Source: Yersinia hibernica
GTDB taxonomy: Bacteria; Pseudomonadota; Gammaproteobacteria; Enterobacterales; Enterobacteriaceae
Direction of reading: 5' to 3'
NCBI RefSeq assembly: GCF_004124235.1
Contig: NZ_CP032487.1
Coordinates: forward strand, 682,001-746,000
Length of the DNA: 64,000 nucleotides
Shown here: positions 49,434 to 59,951 of the stretch, one piece after another
Layout: every line of letters begins with the position of its first letter
Position numbering within the stretch: the stretch's first letter is position 1
Program-made: the position numbers and the translations under genes
The notes under the pieces: model-generated
Seen by the model: the letters and a program-made list of their open reading frames with translations, nothing else
What the model was told of the DNA's origin: nothing
Database searches by the model: none

Positions 49434-51359
49434 GTGAGTATGGACAAGTGGCGATATCTGGCGATTGGCGTGTGTCTGGTGACGACTTCAGGAGTGGCAT
49501 TTGCTGACTCCATTGATGCCCAACGGCAACGCTATCAGCAAGTTAAACTGGCTTGGGACAACAATCAGATGGATACCGTGGCACAATTGCTGCCAACGTT
49601 GCGCGATTATCCGCTGTATCCGTATCTGGAATACCGCCAGTTAACTCAAGATTTAAGCCAAGTGAGTGCGGCACAAGTGACCGATTTCCTGAGTCGCAAC
49701 CCGACGTTGCCGCCAGCAAGTTCATTGTCATCGCGTTTTGTTAATGAATTGGCGCGCCGCGAGGATTGGCGTGGGTTATTGGCGTTCAGCCCGCAAGCCC
49801 CTAAACCGGCGGCGGCCCGCTGTAATTATTACTATGCCAAGTGGGCGACTGGCGAGCAGCAAGTGGCTTGGGATGGTGCCAGTGAAATTTGGCTCAACGG
49901 CCAGGCGCTACCGGGCAGCTGTGATAAATTATTCAGTGTCTGGCAGCAGGCCGGACATCAAACGCCACTGGCAACATTGGCCCGCATGAAGCTGGCGCTA
50001 AAAGAGGGAAATGCCAGTTTAGTCAGTTATTTACTCAAACAACTGCCGGCAGATTATCAGACTATGGGGACGGCACTGGCAAAATTGCAAAGTGACCCCG
50101 CCAGTGTCGAAAGCTTTGCCCGCACTGTCGGGCCGACCGACTTTACCCGCTCAGCCACCATCATTGCATTTACGCGATTGGCACGTCAGGACGTGGAAAA
50201 TGCGCGCGCGATGATCCCAACCTTAGTGCGGCTGCAAAAAATGAGTGACAGCGAGAAGCTGGAATTGGAAGAGGCGGTTGCTTGGCGTTTGATGGGCAAT
50301 GACGCGACTTACGACCAAGCCAAATGGCGAGATCAAGTCGCCTTACGTAGCCATTCCACGCCACTGCTGGAGCGCCGTATCCGCATGTCCTTGGGCAGTG
50401 GTGACCGTCAAGGATTGGCCGCATGGATGGCGCGTTTACCGGCGGAGGCGCAAAATAAAGATGAGTGGCGCTACTGGCGTGCTTCGCTGCTGTTAGAGCA
50501 AGGCAAGAAAGCCGAGGGCGAAGCCATCTTGCGCAGCTTGATGCAGGAGCGAGGTTTCTATCCCATGGTCGCCGCACAAAAACTAGGGGTTCCTTACCCG
50601 ATTAATGTTGAAGTTGCGACCAAACCGGATGCATCACTGGCTCAGCGGCCGGAAATCGCCCGGGTGCGCGAGTTGATGTATTGGAATATGGATAATCTGG
50701 CGCGCAATGAGTGGAGTTATCTGGTGGCGAGCCGCAGCAAACCTGAGCAGGAAGCTCTGGCGCGTTATGCATTTAATCAGAAATGGGCCGACCTGAGTGT
50801 TCAGGCGACCATTGTTGCCAAGCTATGGGACCATCTGGAAGAGCGCTTCCCACTGGCTTGGCCGAAAGAGTTCCGTCAGGCGACGGAAGGCAAGGGCATC
50901 ACACCAAGTTATGCTATGGCGATTGCCCGTCAGGAAAGTGCCTGGAACCCGAAAGCACAATCGCCTGTTGGTGCCACCGGCCTGATGCAAGTGATGCCAC
51001 GGACTGCGGAGCACACGGTCAAACTGAATAATATCCCCGGCTACGTCAATAGCAGCCAGTTGCTCGACCCTGTCACCAACATTGAGATAGGCACCAGCTA
51101 TCTGGAAGAGGTCTATCAGCAATTTGGCCGCAACCGCATTTTATCCAGCGCGGCTTATAACGCAGGCCCATCGCGGGTAAATACTTGGTTGGGTAACAGT
51201 GGTGGGCAAGTGGATGCCGTAGCCTTCATCGAAAGTATTCCATTCTCAGAAACACGCGGTTATGTAAAGAATGTCTTGGCGTATGATGCATTTTATCGGC
51301 ATTTTATGAATCGCCCCGCTAAAGTGTTGAGTGATGCGGAGTGGCAAAGGCGGTATTAA
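49434..51359 (+). CDS. slt: Soluble lytic murein transglycosylase Slt
   Basis: Cleaves the glycan backbone of peptidoglycan with formation of 1,6-anhydro ends, in the periplasm. Signal peptide at residues 1-26 ending FADS, then a long superhelical domain (doughnut) to about residue 450, then the catalytic domain with the Glu in ARQESAWNPKA and the motifs ATGLMQVMP and SSAAYNAG. 641 residues, as in E. coli (645). GTG at 49434 has GAGG six bases before it; the ATG at 49440 is an alternative. Confidence 0.95.
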   Translation: MSMDKWRYLAIGVCLVTTSGVAFADSIDAQRQRYQQVKLAWDNNQMDTVAQLLPTLRDYPLYPYLEYRQLTQDLSQVSAAQVTDFLSRNPTLPPASSLSSRFVNELARREDWRGLLAFSPQAPKPAAARCNYYYAKWATGEQQVAWDGASEIWLNGQALPGSCDKLFSVWQQAGHQTPLATLARMKLALKEGNASLVSYLLKQLPADYQTMGTALAKLQSDPASVESFARTVGPTDFTRSATIIAFTRLARQDVENARAMIPTLVRLQKMSDSEKLELEEAVAWRLMGNDATYDQAKWRDQVALRSHSTPLLERRIRMSLGSGDRQGLAAWMARLPAEAQNKDEWRYWRASLLLEQGKKAEGEAILRSLMQERGFYPMVAAQKLGVPYPINVEVATKPDASLAQRPEIARVRELMYWNMDNLARNEWSYLVASRSKPEQEALARYAFNQKWADLSVQATIVAKLWDHLEERFPLAWPKEFRQATEGKGITPSYAMAIARQESAWNPKAQSPVGATGLMQVMPRTAEHTVKLNNIPGYVNSSQLLDPVTNIEIGTSYLEEVYQQFGRNRILSSAAYNAGPSRVNTWLGNSGGQVDAVAFIESIPFSETRGYVKNVLAYDAFYRHFMNRPAKVLSDAEWQRRY

Positions 51360-51421
51360 CCCTCTTCGTCCTTGAGGCTATCGGGGGGAGCTGCGCGCAC
51401 TGACCTGTGGCTGCCAGCACT

Positions 51422-51470
51422 TTGGCGAAAGGTGAGGTTATGGTATGCTTCTGTACTAGTTAAATAGTAT
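51422..51470 (+). promoter_or_regulatory. trpR promoter with TrpR operator
   Basis: TTGGCG (51422-51427) and TATGCT (51444-51449), 16 bp apart, form the promoter. GTACTAGTTAAATAGTAT at 51453-51470 is a near palindrome matching the trp operator pattern ACTAGTTAACTAGT, covering the likely start site. It makes trpR self-regulating when tryptophan is present. Confidence 0.75.
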
Positions 51471-51481
51471 GGTTGCATATC

Positions 51482-51811
51482 ATGACAAAACTACGATTGA
51501 CCGACCCAAATCTGTCGACTGAGGATAATCAGCACTGGCTGACTTTTGTTGCGCTGTTGCAGGACGCGATTGCGCAAGACCTCCATCTTCCTCTTTTGCA
51601 GTTGATGCTGACACCTGATGAGCGCACGGCGTTGGGAACAAGGGTGCGTATCATTGAGGAGTTAATGCGCGGGGAACTAAGCCAGCGTGAACTGAAAAAT
51701 GAATTGGGAGCCGGTATTGCAACCATCACCCGTGGCTCCAATAGCCTCAAAGCTGCCCCTCCACAGTTGAAAAGTTGGCTCGAAGCGCAGCTATTGACGG
51801 ATAAAAACTAA
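51482..51811 (+). CDS. trpR: Tryptophan repressor TrpR
   Basis: Represses trp genes and its own gene with tryptophan as co-repressor. 109 residues, all-helical; helix-turn-helix at [22 protein letters not shown], tryptophan-pocket residues in [15 protein letters not shown]. The ATG at 51482 is the family start; three extra codons upstream (TTG start) are ignored. Lies 122 bp after slt, as in E. coli, and convergent with yjjX. Confidence 0.95.
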   Translation: MTKLRLTDPNLSTEDNQHWLTFVALLQDAIAQDLHLPLLQLMLTPDERTALGTRVRIIEELMRGELSQRELKNELGAGIATITRGSNSLKAAPPQLKSWLEAQLLTDKN

Positions 51812-52339
51812 TTACGATGTCGGGCGCTGGTAAATTTCATTGTGAAACGGCACCAGTGCCAGCAACAGGGCCTGATGATAGACACTGGTGCGGCTCAATT
51901 TTCCATCGGTAAAAATGCCGATGGCTCCGCCCTGGTGTTTTACGTTCGATATTCCCGTTAAATCTGCCATTTCGTCGCCCAGCTCACGGCCTTGGCGAAT
52001 CCCTTGCAATATAATATCGGGTAGCATCAAACTGGCAGAGCGGGATTCCCCCCGCAACTGTAAGTGCTCAATTACCATCCATGCAAAGGTCATGTTATCT
52101 TCAATACCTGCTTCAACTCCGACCCAAAAATCAGCTTCAGGGCGTATCTGACGTGCATTGCTCACGCGCTGTCTGGCACCGGTGCGTGTCTCAGTGCTGC
52201 CGATCGGCTGCAGGGGAACACCGCTATCGACATTCACACCTTCAATACGATATTGACCGGTACCATAAACGTCATCAAAAGCGAGGCTGATAGCCTTAAT
52301 CTTTGCAGGGTTGGTAGTGGCGGCAACAACATGGTACAT
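51812..52339 (-). CDS. yjjX: Inosine/xanthosine triphosphatase YjjX
   Basis: Hydrolyses non-canonical purine triphosphates such as ITP and XTP. Family signatures: [54 protein letters not shown], and [21 protein letters not shown]. About 175 residues, standard. The ATG at 52339 is the homologous start although AAGGA lies 13 bases upstream; a TTG-started extension to 52378 is unlikely. Confidence 0.9.
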   Translation of the reverse strand: MYHVVAATTNPAKIKAISLAFDDVYGTGQYRIEGVNVDSGVPLQPIGSTETRTGARQRVSNARQIRPEADFWVGVEAGIEDNMTFAWMVIEHLQLRGESRSASLMLPDIILQGIRQGRELGDEMADLTGISNVKHQGGAIGIFTDGKLSRTSVYHQALLLALVPFHNEIYQRPTS

Positions 52340-52412
52340 AATGAGTTCAATATCCTTAAAAATCGATGAGATAGGCAAATGTTTATTTCACGCAGTATAA
52401 CGGAAAAATGAC

Positions 52413-53060
52413 ATGCTACAGGTATTTCTCGTGCGTCACGGCGAAACCGTATGGAACGCATCGCGCCAGATTCAGGGCCAATCGGACAGCCCACTGACCG
52501 AGGTGGGTGAACGTCAGGCGCACTTGGTTGCGCAACGGGTTAGCAATCAAGGAATCACACATATCATTACCAGTGACCTTGGGCGTACACAGCAGACAGC
52601 CAAGATTATCGCCGATGCTTGTGGCCTAAAAATGGTAACTGACCCACGCCTGCGTGAACTGAATATGGGGGTACTGGAAACGCGTCCGATTGAAAGCTTA
52701 ACGCCGGAAGAAGAACAGTGGCGCAAGCAGATGGTCAATGGTACCCAAGGCGGCCGAATTCCTGGTGGCGAGTCGATGGCAGAGCTTGGATGGCGGATGC
52801 GCGCGGCGTTGGATAGTTGTCTTGAGCTCCCTGCTGGCAGTAAGCCGTTGCTGGTGAGCCATGGTATGGCGCTGGGGTGTTTGTTAAGTACATTGCTGGG
52901 GTTGCCCCCTCATGCCGAACGGCGCTTGCGGTTGCGCAACTGTTCACTATCTCGCGTGGATTATCAGGAAAGCCCGTGGCTGGCTTCTGGCTGGGTGATT
53001 GAAAGTGCTGGCGATACCGCTCATTTGGATATGCCAGCACTGGATGAGCTACAACGTTAA
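52413..53060 (+). CDS. gpmB: Phosphoglycerate mutase-like phosphatase GpmB
   Basis: Histidine phosphatase superfamily member. The phospho-His is in FLVRHGETVWN (H9), with the second catalytic His in LLVSHGMALG (about 150) and the ITSDLGRTQQTA block. 215 residues, as in E. coli. Divergent from yjjX, convergent with rob (4 bp overlap). Confidence 0.93.
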   Translation: MLQVFLVRHGETVWNASRQIQGQSDSPLTEVGERQAHLVAQRVSNQGITHIITSDLGRTQQTAKIIADACGLKMVTDPRLRELNMGVLETRPIESLTPEEEQWRKQMVNGTQGGRIPGGESMAELGWRMRAALDSCLELPAGSKPLLVSHGMALGCLLSTLLGLPPHAERRLRLRNCSLSRVDYQESPWLASGWVIESAGDTAHLDMPALDELQR

Positions 53061-53923
53061 CGCCGGATGGGAATGAGATACTCACACTTTAGCGAAGCCG
53101 GAGGCCCGTCTTTCGGCCTGCCATGGGGGAAGAAGCGCTCGATATCGTATCCACACCTGCGGGTTAGCTCTAACTGCGGCAAACAGGTGCCATACAGTGT
53201 CAGGATGAAGTCCTGCAACCCTTCTGGCGGCCCATCATAGCTAAACTGGACATACTCACCACCTTGTAAGATAACCGGTTGCCCTTCCTGCACATTACCC
53301 GGCACATGTTGGGGTTCAATGGCGGTGGTGTAGAAAATCTCTTGCTCGTCGTCTTTCTCCTGATTGGGGCGGGAGTGGTGCAAGCCATAAAGTACCGGGG
53401 GCAAATGGTCGGCGTCCCCCAAATACTGCTGCCAAAAATGCGCCCGCAACTCAGTACGATGAGTCGATATTTGCTCAAGCGTACAAGAGTAACTTTGTGT
53501 CAGCCCGACCAAATGTTGCTCAGGTAAAGAAATAAATTCAGGCTGAGGCAGAGTATATGACCCGAGTCGAATCGGCGGACATATCCCTGCTGAATGCCAA
53601 TCTTCTGCTCGGCGGTACAATGCCGGTGTTTGCGCAAACTGTTTCTTAAAGGCTCGGGTGAAAGTTTGCTGCGAATCAAATCGATATTGCAGGGCAATAT
53701 CCAGAATAGGGCGGCTAGTTAATCGTAATGCAACAGCGGCTTTTGACAGCCTTCTGGCGCGGATATACGCACCGATAGCATTCCCGGTGACATCCTTGAA
53801 CATTCGCTGTAAATGCCATTTGGAATAGCCAGCTTTGGCAGCGACATTGTCCAACGCTAAAGGCTGGTCTAAATGACTTTCTAGCCAGCTAAGCAAATCA
53901 CGAATGATACTGGCTTGATCCAT
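53057..53923 (-). CDS. rob: Right origin-binding protein Rob
   Basis: AraC/XylS regulator of stress and multidrug resistance genes. N-terminal double HTH (SLDNVAAKAGYS-like start, WHLQRMFKDVTGNAIGAYIRARRL; DIALQYRFDSQQTFTRAFKKQF) and a C-terminal GyrI-like ligand-binding domain from about residue 120. 288 residues, matching E. coli Rob (289). Clear family start at 53923. Confidence 0.95.
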   Translation of the reverse strand: MDQASIIRDLLSWLESHLDQPLALDNVAAKAGYSKWHLQRMFKDVTGNAIGAYIRARRLSKAAVALRLTSRPILDIALQYRFDSQQTFTRAFKKQFAQTPALYRRAEDWHSAGICPPIRLGSYTLPQPEFISLPEQHLVGLTQSYSCTLEQISTHRTELRAHFWQQYLGDADHLPPVLYGLHHSRPNQEKDDEQEIFYTTAIEPQHVPGNVQEGQPVILQGGEYVQFSYDGPPEGLQDFILTLYGTCLPQLELTRRCGYDIERFFPHGRPKDGPPASLKCEYLIPIRR

Positions 53924-54149
53924 AGATCTTCCTCGTAAAACGGCCTAAATTTAGGGTATTAGTCGTCATGAAAAGTATAGCTCTGGCGCATAGTAGCAAC
54001 TTTTTATGCTCCCGACTGCTTAAGAATTTAGTGGTGTTGTGTGTTAAAAATGCATCTAAGATTTATAAAATGACTTTTTAACGAATGTTTTATTATTAGC
54101 GAAATTTTTTAACGTTGGATAACGTTATTCAGCGGCATGGAGTAAGTGT

Positions 54150-54626
54150 ATGAAAAAAAATTGGATATTCCTTGGTTGCATGCTTTCTTTGGCGGCAATA
54201 ACTGCCCATGCCGAGGAAATTGGCTCCGTTGATACGGTATTTAAATTGCTCGGGCCTGACCATAAAATTGTGGTTGAGGCCTTTGATGACCCTGATGTTA
54301 AAAATGTAACTTGTTATATCAGCCGGGCAAAAACCGGCGGTATCAAAGGTGGGTTAGGGTTGGCGGAAGATACTTCTGATGCTGCGATTTCCTGCCAGCA
54401 AGTCGGGCCAATTGAGTTAAGTGACAAAATTAAGAATAGAAAATCCGAGGGTTCGGTGGTTTTTCAGAAGCGAACTTCATTGGTGTTTAAAAAGCTACAA
54501 GTGGTGCGTTTCTATGACCCGAAACGTAATGCTTTAATCTACCTGACTTACTCCGATAGAATCGTCGACGGCTCACCGAAAAACGCAATCAGCGCGGTGC
54601 CCATTATGCCGTGGCGTGAACAGTAG
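54150..54626 (+). CDS. creA: CreA family protein
   Basis: A 158-residue secreted protein: signal peptide to about residue 21 ([17 protein letters not shown]) and the CreA domain ([56 protein letters not shown]). Function in the envelope is unknown. It faces arcA, with a shared hairpin between them, as in E. coli where it lies before creB. Confidence 0.9.
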   Translation: MKKNWIFLGCMLSLAAITAHAEEIGSVDTVFKLLGPDHKIVVEAFDDPDVKNVTCYISRAKTGGIKGGLGLAEDTSDAAISCQQVGPIELSDKIKNRKSEGSVVFQKRTSLVFKKLQVVRFYDPKRNALIYLTYSDRIVDGSPKNAISAVPIMPWREQ

Positions 54627-54636
54627 AAAAGTAAAA

Positions 54637-54662
54637 AGCCAGCATTTTCAGCTGGCTTTTTT
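54637..54662. terminator. Terminator between creA and arcA
   Basis: AGCCAGC-N7-GCTGGCT (54637-54643 and 54651-54657) with T after it on the plus strand and A before it, so it works in both directions. Confidence 0.8.
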
Positions 54663-54681
54663 GTAGACATCAAGCAGAGGG

Positions 54682-55398
54682 TTACTCTTCCAAGTCACCA
54701 CAGAAACGATAACCTTCGCCGTGGATAGTGGCGATGATTTCTGGGGTGTCTGGCGTCGATTCAAAATGCTTACGAATACGACGGATGGTGACGTCAACAG
54801 TACGATCATGCGGTTTCAGCTCGCGACCGGTCATTTTCTTTAGTAATTCGCCACGGGATTGAATTTTCCCTGGGTTTTCACAGAAGTGCAGCATGGCGCG
54901 GAACTCACTGCGCGGCAGCTTATAATGCTCGCCAGCAGGGCTTATCAATGAGCGACTATTGATATCCAGCTCCCAGCCATTGAATTTATAGCTTTCAACC
55001 AAGCGGCGCTCTTCGCCGACGCTACCCAAATTCATGGTGCGTGACAGCAAGTTACGAGCCCGAATGGTCAATTCGCGCGGATTAAACGGTTTGGTAATGT
55101 AATCATCGGCGCCAATTTCTAGCCCAAGGATCTTATCTACTTCGTTATCACGGCCTGTCAGGAACATTAGGGCAACACTTGCTTGTTCACGAAGTTCTCG
55201 TGCCAGCAACAGGCCATTTTTGCCCGGCAGATTGATGTCCATGATAACTAAGTTGATATCATTCTCAGACAAAATGTGGTGCATTTCTGCGCCATCATTG
55301 GCCTCATGAACAACATAGCCTTCCGCCTCGAAAATGCTCTTCAGGGTGTTACGAGTAACTATCTCGTCTTCTACGATCAGAATGTGCGGGGTCTGCAT
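54682..55398 (-). CDS. arcA: Response regulator ArcA
   Basis: Aerobic respiration control regulator. Receiver domain with the phospho-Asp in [13 protein letters not shown] (about D54), then an OmpR/PhoB winged helix ([42 protein letters not shown]). 238 residues, as in E. coli. It responds to ArcB under reduced oxygen. Long leader upstream, opposite yjjY. Confidence 0.98.
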   Translation of the reverse strand: MQTPHILIVEDEIVTRNTLKSIFEAEGYVVHEANDGAEMHHILSENDINLVIMDINLPGKNGLLLARELREQASVALMFLTGRDNEVDKILGLEIGADDYITKPFNPRELTIRARNLLSRTMNLGSVGEERRLVESYKFNGWELDINSRSLISPAGEHYKLPRSEFRAMLHFCENPGKIQSRGELLKKMTGRELKPHDRTVDVTIRRIRKHFESTPDTPEIIATIHGEGYRFCGDLEE

Positions 55399-55500
55399 GT
55401 TTGCTACCTAAAATTGCCAACAAAATAGAAATAGGAAGTACAGAAGTCTTTGTTATATTAGGATTTTTATTGACTAGTTACTCGTCATCCCGTTCATCAC

Positions 55501-55578
55501 ATGACTAAAGTACGTAAACGCGTTCTTGATGCACTTTCCATCAACGTCAACAACATCACTAGCTTGGTCGGGGTGTGA
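55501..55578 (+). CDS. yjjY: Shortened YjjY homologue, 25 aa
   Basis: The start MTKVRKRVLDALSINVNN matches the E. coli YjjY start (MTKVRNCVLDALSINVNN) at 16 of 18 positions, as I recall that sequence. The frame stops after 25 codons (E. coli: 46). It is divergent from arcA and lies within the expected arcA leader, so the conserved DNA may act as RNA or DNA as well as coding. Confidence 0.6.
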   Translation: MTKVRKRVLDALSINVNNITSLVGV

Positions 55579-56300
55579 CTCCCTACAGCCCCAAAGGTGA
55601 CAAAAGCGGCGCATATCCTAACCCTATTAACAGCAATATAACAGTGTGAGCCGAATCTACCACCCAACAAAACTACGCTTTGTTGACATATATCAAATTC
55701 AATTGTAGCACGTTAACACTTTTGTGAAAAAGACTTACAAGAATACCAGCTTAAGCGATAGTTGGTTAAATTTTGTGATCGATTCAGTGTTATTAATATT
55801 AAAAATTGTGCATCAGAGGTAACAAAAAAATGATTTTTCTAATTGGTTGATTTTTATTGTTTAAAATCAATATTGTCTGGGCATCATGCCGATAAGTCGA
55901 CTTTCCCTATTAGAGGCCTATTTCGCCTGAAAGCATTAGAAGAATTATCATTAATGTTAGTTAAATGTAAACTTAAGTGGCAAAGTTTTCAATTTTGTTG
56001 CTTTTAACCTCATTTTAGCCAATGACGGGCTGGAATAGGGCGAATTTGTTTCTGATTGGATGTGTTTCTATCATGGCGCTCCTCTCGGGTTTAATCAGCG
56101 GATTAATTTCCAGTGTTCGTATTTCCTCTTAATTGAGTAAAAAAACCATAAAATACATTATGCTGATTAACTGTGTTTTTATGGTTTTAATATCTGAATT
56201 TTTTGCTCTGATTTTGTTTTTATCGTCTGATTATCCCCATCTGATGAGATAATAACTCACCCGGGAGTGGTTAGTTTCTTTGGCTCGGCGATGGAAAAAA
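55579..56300. other. Intergenic region between yjjY and thr promoter
   Basis: About 720 bp of AT-rich sequence. No gene of the yjtD type that follows yjjY in E. coli is present. The left part must hold the arcA promoter and regulatory sites; no clear sites were fixed. No RNA gene was recognised. Confidence 0.3.
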
Positions 56301-56301
56301 T

Positions 56302-56337
56302 TTGACTTGAAGGGCCGATTGCTTTAACCAATAGAGG
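56302..56337 (+). promoter_or_regulatory. thr operon promoter
   Basis: TTGACT at 56302-56307 is followed by TTTAACCAATAGAGG (56323-56337). The same order, TTGACT then TTTAACCAAT, is found at the E. coli thr promoter, so the start is about 56340. Confidence 0.7.
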
Positions 56338-56370
56338 TAGAAACATATTATTTATGAGACAGACAGACGA

Positions 56371-56439
56371 ATGCGATACATCAGCCTGAACACAACAATT
56401 ATTACCACCACCGAAACCACAGGTTACGGGGCGGGCTGA
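56371..56439 (+). CDS. thrL: thr operon leader peptide ThrL
   Basis: A 22-codon leader starting MRYISLNTTIITTTETTG, with seven threonine and three isoleucine codons. When charged Thr- or Ile-tRNA is scarce, ribosomes stall here and prevent the attenuator hairpin behind it. Position and composition match ThrL. Confidence 0.93.
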   Translation: MRYISLNTTIITTTETTGYGAG

Positions 56440-56465
56440 CGCGTACAGGAAACAACAGAAAAAAG

Positions 56466-56495
56466 CCCGCACCTAGACAGTGCGGGTTTTTTTTT
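56466..56495 (+). terminator. thr attenuator terminator
   Basis: CCCGCAC-N7-GTGCGGG (56466-56472 and 56480-56486) followed by nine T, 27 bases behind thrL. Controls readthrough into thrA. Confidence 0.9.
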
Positions 56496-56556
56496 CACTC
56501 AAATCTTTGCAAAAAAGTTTGCGATAAAAAAGCGCGAAAGCGGGAGAGAACCAGAA

Positions 56557-59016
56557 ATGCGAGTGCTGAAATTTGGCGGGACATCAGTAGCAAATGCAGA
56601 GCGCTTTATGCGTGTTGCGGATATCATTGAAAATAATGCGCGTCAGGGGCAAGTGGCTACGGTGTTGTCCGCTCCCGCCAAAATTACCAATCATCTGGTC
56701 GCGATGATCGACAAAATGGTTGCCGGGCAAGATATCTCGCCGAATATCAGTGATGCTGAGCGGATTTTTTCCGAGTTGCTGCGTGGATTGGCAGATGCTC
56801 AACCGGGCTTTGATTATGAGCGCTTAAAAGCGCTGGTTGCTCATGAGTTTGCGCAACTCAAGCATGTTTTGCACGGGATATCATTGCTTGGCCAATGCCC
56901 GGATAGCATCAATGCCGCCATTATCTGCCGTGGTGAAAAGCTGTCCATTGCTATCATGGAGGCGTTATTCCAAGCTAAAGGTTATCAGGTCAGCGTTATC
57001 AATCCGGTTGAAAAATTGCTGGCGCAGGGCCATTACCTTGAGTCTACCGTCGATATCACGGAGTCCACCCGCCGCATTGGTGCCAGCAGTATCCCAACTG
57101 ACCATATCATTCTGATGGCGGGTTTCACTGCCGGGAATGACAAAGGCGAGTTAGTGGTGCTGGGGCGCAATGGTTCTGACTATTCTGCTGCGGTGCTGGC
57201 CGCCTGTTTGCGCGCTGATTGTTGTGAAATTTGGACTGATGTTGATGGCGTTTATACTTGCGACCCACGGGTAGTCCCCGATGCTCGATTACTGAAATCG
57301 ATGTCCTATCAAGAGGCGATGGAGCTTTCTTACTTTGGCGCTTCAGTCCTTCACCCCCGCACTATCGCCCCCATCGCCCAGTTCCAAATTCCTTGCCTGA
57401 TTAAAAATACCTCGAACCCACAAGCCCCTGGCACCCTGATTGGCGGGGAAAGCAGTGATGATGGTTTCCCGGTGAAAGGCATCACCAACCTGAATAATAT
57501 GGCCATGATTAACGTGTCTGGCCCCGGCATGAAGGGCATGGTCGGCATGGCAGCCCGCGTTTTTGCCGTGATGTCTCGCAGCGGCATTTCAGTGGTGCTG
57601 ATAACTCAATCTTCTTCTGAGTACAGCATCAGTTTTTGTGTGCCTCAAAGTGAGTTAACCCGCGCCCGCAGAGCATTAGTAGACGAATTTTATCTGGAAT
57701 TGAAAGATGGCTTATTAGAGCCATTGGATGTGATGGAACACTTGGCGATAATTTCGGTGGTTGGCGACGGCATGCGCACTCTGCGTGGCATTTCAGCCCG
57801 CTTCTTCTCCGCATTAGCCCGCGCCAATATTAATATTATTGCGATTGCACAAGGTTCGTCCGAGCGCTCCATTTCGGTGGTGGTCAGTAATGATGCGGTC
57901 ACTACCGGGGTGCGTGTTTGTCACCAGATGCTGTTCAATACCGACCAAGTGATTGAAGTGTTTGTCATTGGTGTGGGTGGCGTCGGTGGAGCATTAATCG
58001 AGCAAATCTATCGCCAGCAGCCTTGGCTGAAACAGCGCCATATCGACTTGCGCGTGTGTGGGATTGCCAACTCCAAAGCGATGCTGACCAATGTGCACGG
58101 CATTGCGCTGGATAATTGGCGTCAGGAACTGGCTGAAGTCAAAGAGCCGTTTAACCTAAGCCGCCTGATTCGCTTGGTCAAAGAGTACCACTTGCTCAAT
58201 CCGGTGATTGTCGACTGTACTTCCAGCCAGGCGGTTGCTGACCAATATGCTGATTTCCTGGCAGATGGTTTCCACGTGGTGACGCCAAATAAGAAAGCCA
58301 ATACCTCATCAATGAATTACTACCGCCAGATGCGCGCCGCGGCGGCAAAATCTTGTCGTAAATTCTTGTATGACACTAACGTCGGTGCGGGTTTGCCGGT
58401 TATCGAAAACTTACAGAATTTGCTTAATGCCGGTGACGAACTGATGCGTTTTTCTGGCATTCTATCAGGCTCACTGTCCTTTATCTTCGGCAAGCTGGAT
58501 GAGGGGATGACCTTGTCTGAGGCCACATTGCAGGCCAAAGCTCTGGGTTATACTGAGCCTGACCCGCGTGATGATTTGTCTGGAATGGATGTTGCGCGTA
58601 AGTTATTGATTTTGGCCCGTGAAGCAGGGTACAAACTTGAGCTGGCTGATATCGAGGTTGAATCAGTTCTACCCGCCAGTTTTGATGCTTCTGGTGATGT
58701 CGACAGCTTCCTCGCTCGCCTGCCGTCACTGGATGCCGAGTTTACTCGCCTAGTGGCTAATGCTGCTGAGCAAGGCAAAGTATTGCGTTATGTCGGCGTT
58801 ATCGAAGAGGGGCGTTGTATTGTTCGGATGGATGCCGTCGATGGTAACGATCCACTGTATAAAGTGAAGAATGGTGAGAATGCGTTGGCGTTCTATACCC
58901 ACTATTATCAGCCGATTCCGTTGGTGCTGCGCGGCTATGGCGCGGGCAATGATGTGACTGCTGCTGGGGTATTTGCTGATCTTTTACGCACATTATCATG
59001 GAAGTTGGGAGTTTAA
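56557..59016 (+). CDS. thrA: Aspartokinase I / homoserine dehydrogenase I
   Basis: Catalyses the first and third steps of threonine synthesis. N-terminal kinase with [15 protein letters not shown] and [10 protein letters not shown], two ACT-type regulatory regions in the middle ([30 protein letters not shown]), then the homoserine dehydrogenase domain from about residue 465 with the Rossmann motif GVGGVGGAL and the conserved [10 protein letters not shown]. 819 residues, as in E. coli (820). Feedback-inhibited by threonine in the family; attenuated by thrL. Confidence 0.98.
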   Translation: MRVLKFGGTSVANAERFMRVADIIENNARQGQVATVLSAPAKITNHLVAMIDKMVAGQDISPNISDAERIFSELLRGLADAQPGFDYERLKALVAHEFAQLKHVLHGISLLGQCPDSINAAIICRGEKLSIAIMEALFQAKGYQVSVINPVEKLLAQGHYLESTVDITESTRRIGASSIPTDHIILMAGFTAGNDKGELVVLGRNGSDYSAAVLAACLRADCCEIWTDVDGVYTCDPRVVPDARLLKSMSYQEAMELSYFGASVLHPRTIAPIAQFQIPCLIKNTSNPQAPGTLIGGESSDDGFPVKGITNLNNMAMINVSGPGMKGMVGMAARVFAVMSRSGISVVLITQSSSEYSISFCVPQSELTRARRALVDEFYLELKDGLLEPLDVMEHLAIISVVGDGMRTLRGISARFFSALARANINIIAIAQGSSERSISVVVSNDAVTTGVRVCHQMLFNTDQVIEVFVIGVGGVGGALIEQIYRQQPWLKQRHIDLRVCGIANSKAMLTNVHGIALDNWRQELAEVKEPFNLSRLIRLVKEYHLLNPVIVDCTSSQAVADQYADFLADGFHVVTPNKKANTSSMNYYRQMRAAAAKSCRKFLYDTNVGAGLPVIENLQNLLNAGDELMRFSGILSGSLSFIFGKLDEGMTLSEATLQAKALGYTEPDPRDDLSGMDVARKLLILAREAGYKLELADIEVESVLPASFDASGDVDSFLARLPSLDAEFTRLVANAAEQGKVLRYVGVIEEGRCIVRMDAVDGNDPLYKVKNGENALAFYTHYYQPIPLVLRGYGAGNDVTAAGVFADLLRTLSWKLGV

Positions 59017-59018
59017 AT

Positions 59019-59948
59019 ATGGTTAAGGTCTATGCTCCGGCATCGATTGGCAATGTCAGCGTTGGGTTTGATGTGCTGGGGGCGGCGGTTTCACCGCTCG
59101 ACGGCACCCTGCTTGGCGATTGTGTCAGTGTGACAGCGGCAGATAGCTTCAGTTTGCGTAATGAGGGGCGCTTTGTCAGCAAGTTACCCGATGACCCAAA
59201 AGAGAATATTGTTTATCAGTGTTGGGCACGTTTTTGCCAAGAAATGGGCAAAGAGATCCCCGTCGCCATGGTGCTGGAAAAAAATATGCCGATTGGCTCT
59301 GGGTTAGGTTCCAGCGCCTGTTCCGTGGTGGCCGGTTTGATGGCGATGAATGAGTTTTGTGGCAAGCCGCTGGATAAAGTGACACTGTTGGGCATGATGG
59401 GCGAGCTGGAAGGGCGGGTATCTGGTAGTGTACATTTTGATAATGTTGCGCCGTGTTATCTGGGCGGGATGCAACTGATTCTCGAGCAGCCCGGTTATAT
59501 CAGCCAGAATGTCCCCGGTTTTGACGATTGGTTATGGGTGATGGCGTATCCGGGGATTAAAGTCTCTACCGCTGAAGCTCGCGCTATTTTACCGGCGCAG
59601 TATCGCCGTCAGGATTGCATCGCGCATGGGCGTAATGTCGCCGGATTCATTCACGCCTGCCACACTCAGCAGCCGGATTTGGCCGCTAAAATGATGAAAG
59701 ATGTTATCGCCGAGCCATACCGCACCCAATTACTGCCGGGCTTTGCGGCAGCGCGACAAGCAGCGCTGGATATCGGCGCACTGGCTTGCGGTATTTCCGG
59801 TTCCGGCCCAACGCTGTTTGCCGTGTGTAACGAGATAGAAACCGCGCAGCGTATGGCGAACTGGCTACAAAATCACTACCTGCAAAACGACGAAGGTTTT
59901 GTTCATATTTGCCGTCTGGATACCGCAGGCGCACGACTACTGGGATAA
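59019..59948 (+). CDS. thrB: Homoserine kinase
   Basis: Phosphorylates homoserine. GHMP kinase with the ATP motif [17 protein letters not shown] and the C-terminal [13 protein letters not shown]. 309 residues. The ATG at 59019, two bases behind the thrA stop, is the family start; a frame to 58998 lies inside thrA. Second gene of the operon. Confidence 0.97.
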   Translation: MVKVYAPASIGNVSVGFDVLGAAVSPLDGTLLGDCVSVTAADSFSLRNEGRFVSKLPDDPKENIVYQCWARFCQEMGKEIPVAMVLEKNMPIGSGLGSSACSVVAGLMAMNEFCGKPLDKVTLLGMMGELEGRVSGSVHFDNVAPCYLGGMQLILEQPGYISQNVPGFDDWLWVMAYPGIKVSTAEARAILPAQYRRQDCIAHGRNVAGFIHACHTQQPDLAAKMMKDVIAEPYRTQLLPGFAAARQAALDIGALACGISGSGPTLFAVCNEIETAQRMANWLQNHYLQNDEGFVHICRLDTAGARLLG

Positions 59949-59951
59949 CGC

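Noticed and set aside
50170..50577. 135-codon minus-strand frame within slt
   Set aside because: Shadow of a conserved gene; no independent signals.
56257..56472. 71-codon minus-strand frame over the thr leader
   Set aside because: It overlaps the thr promoter, thrL and attenuator, all well supported in the other direction.
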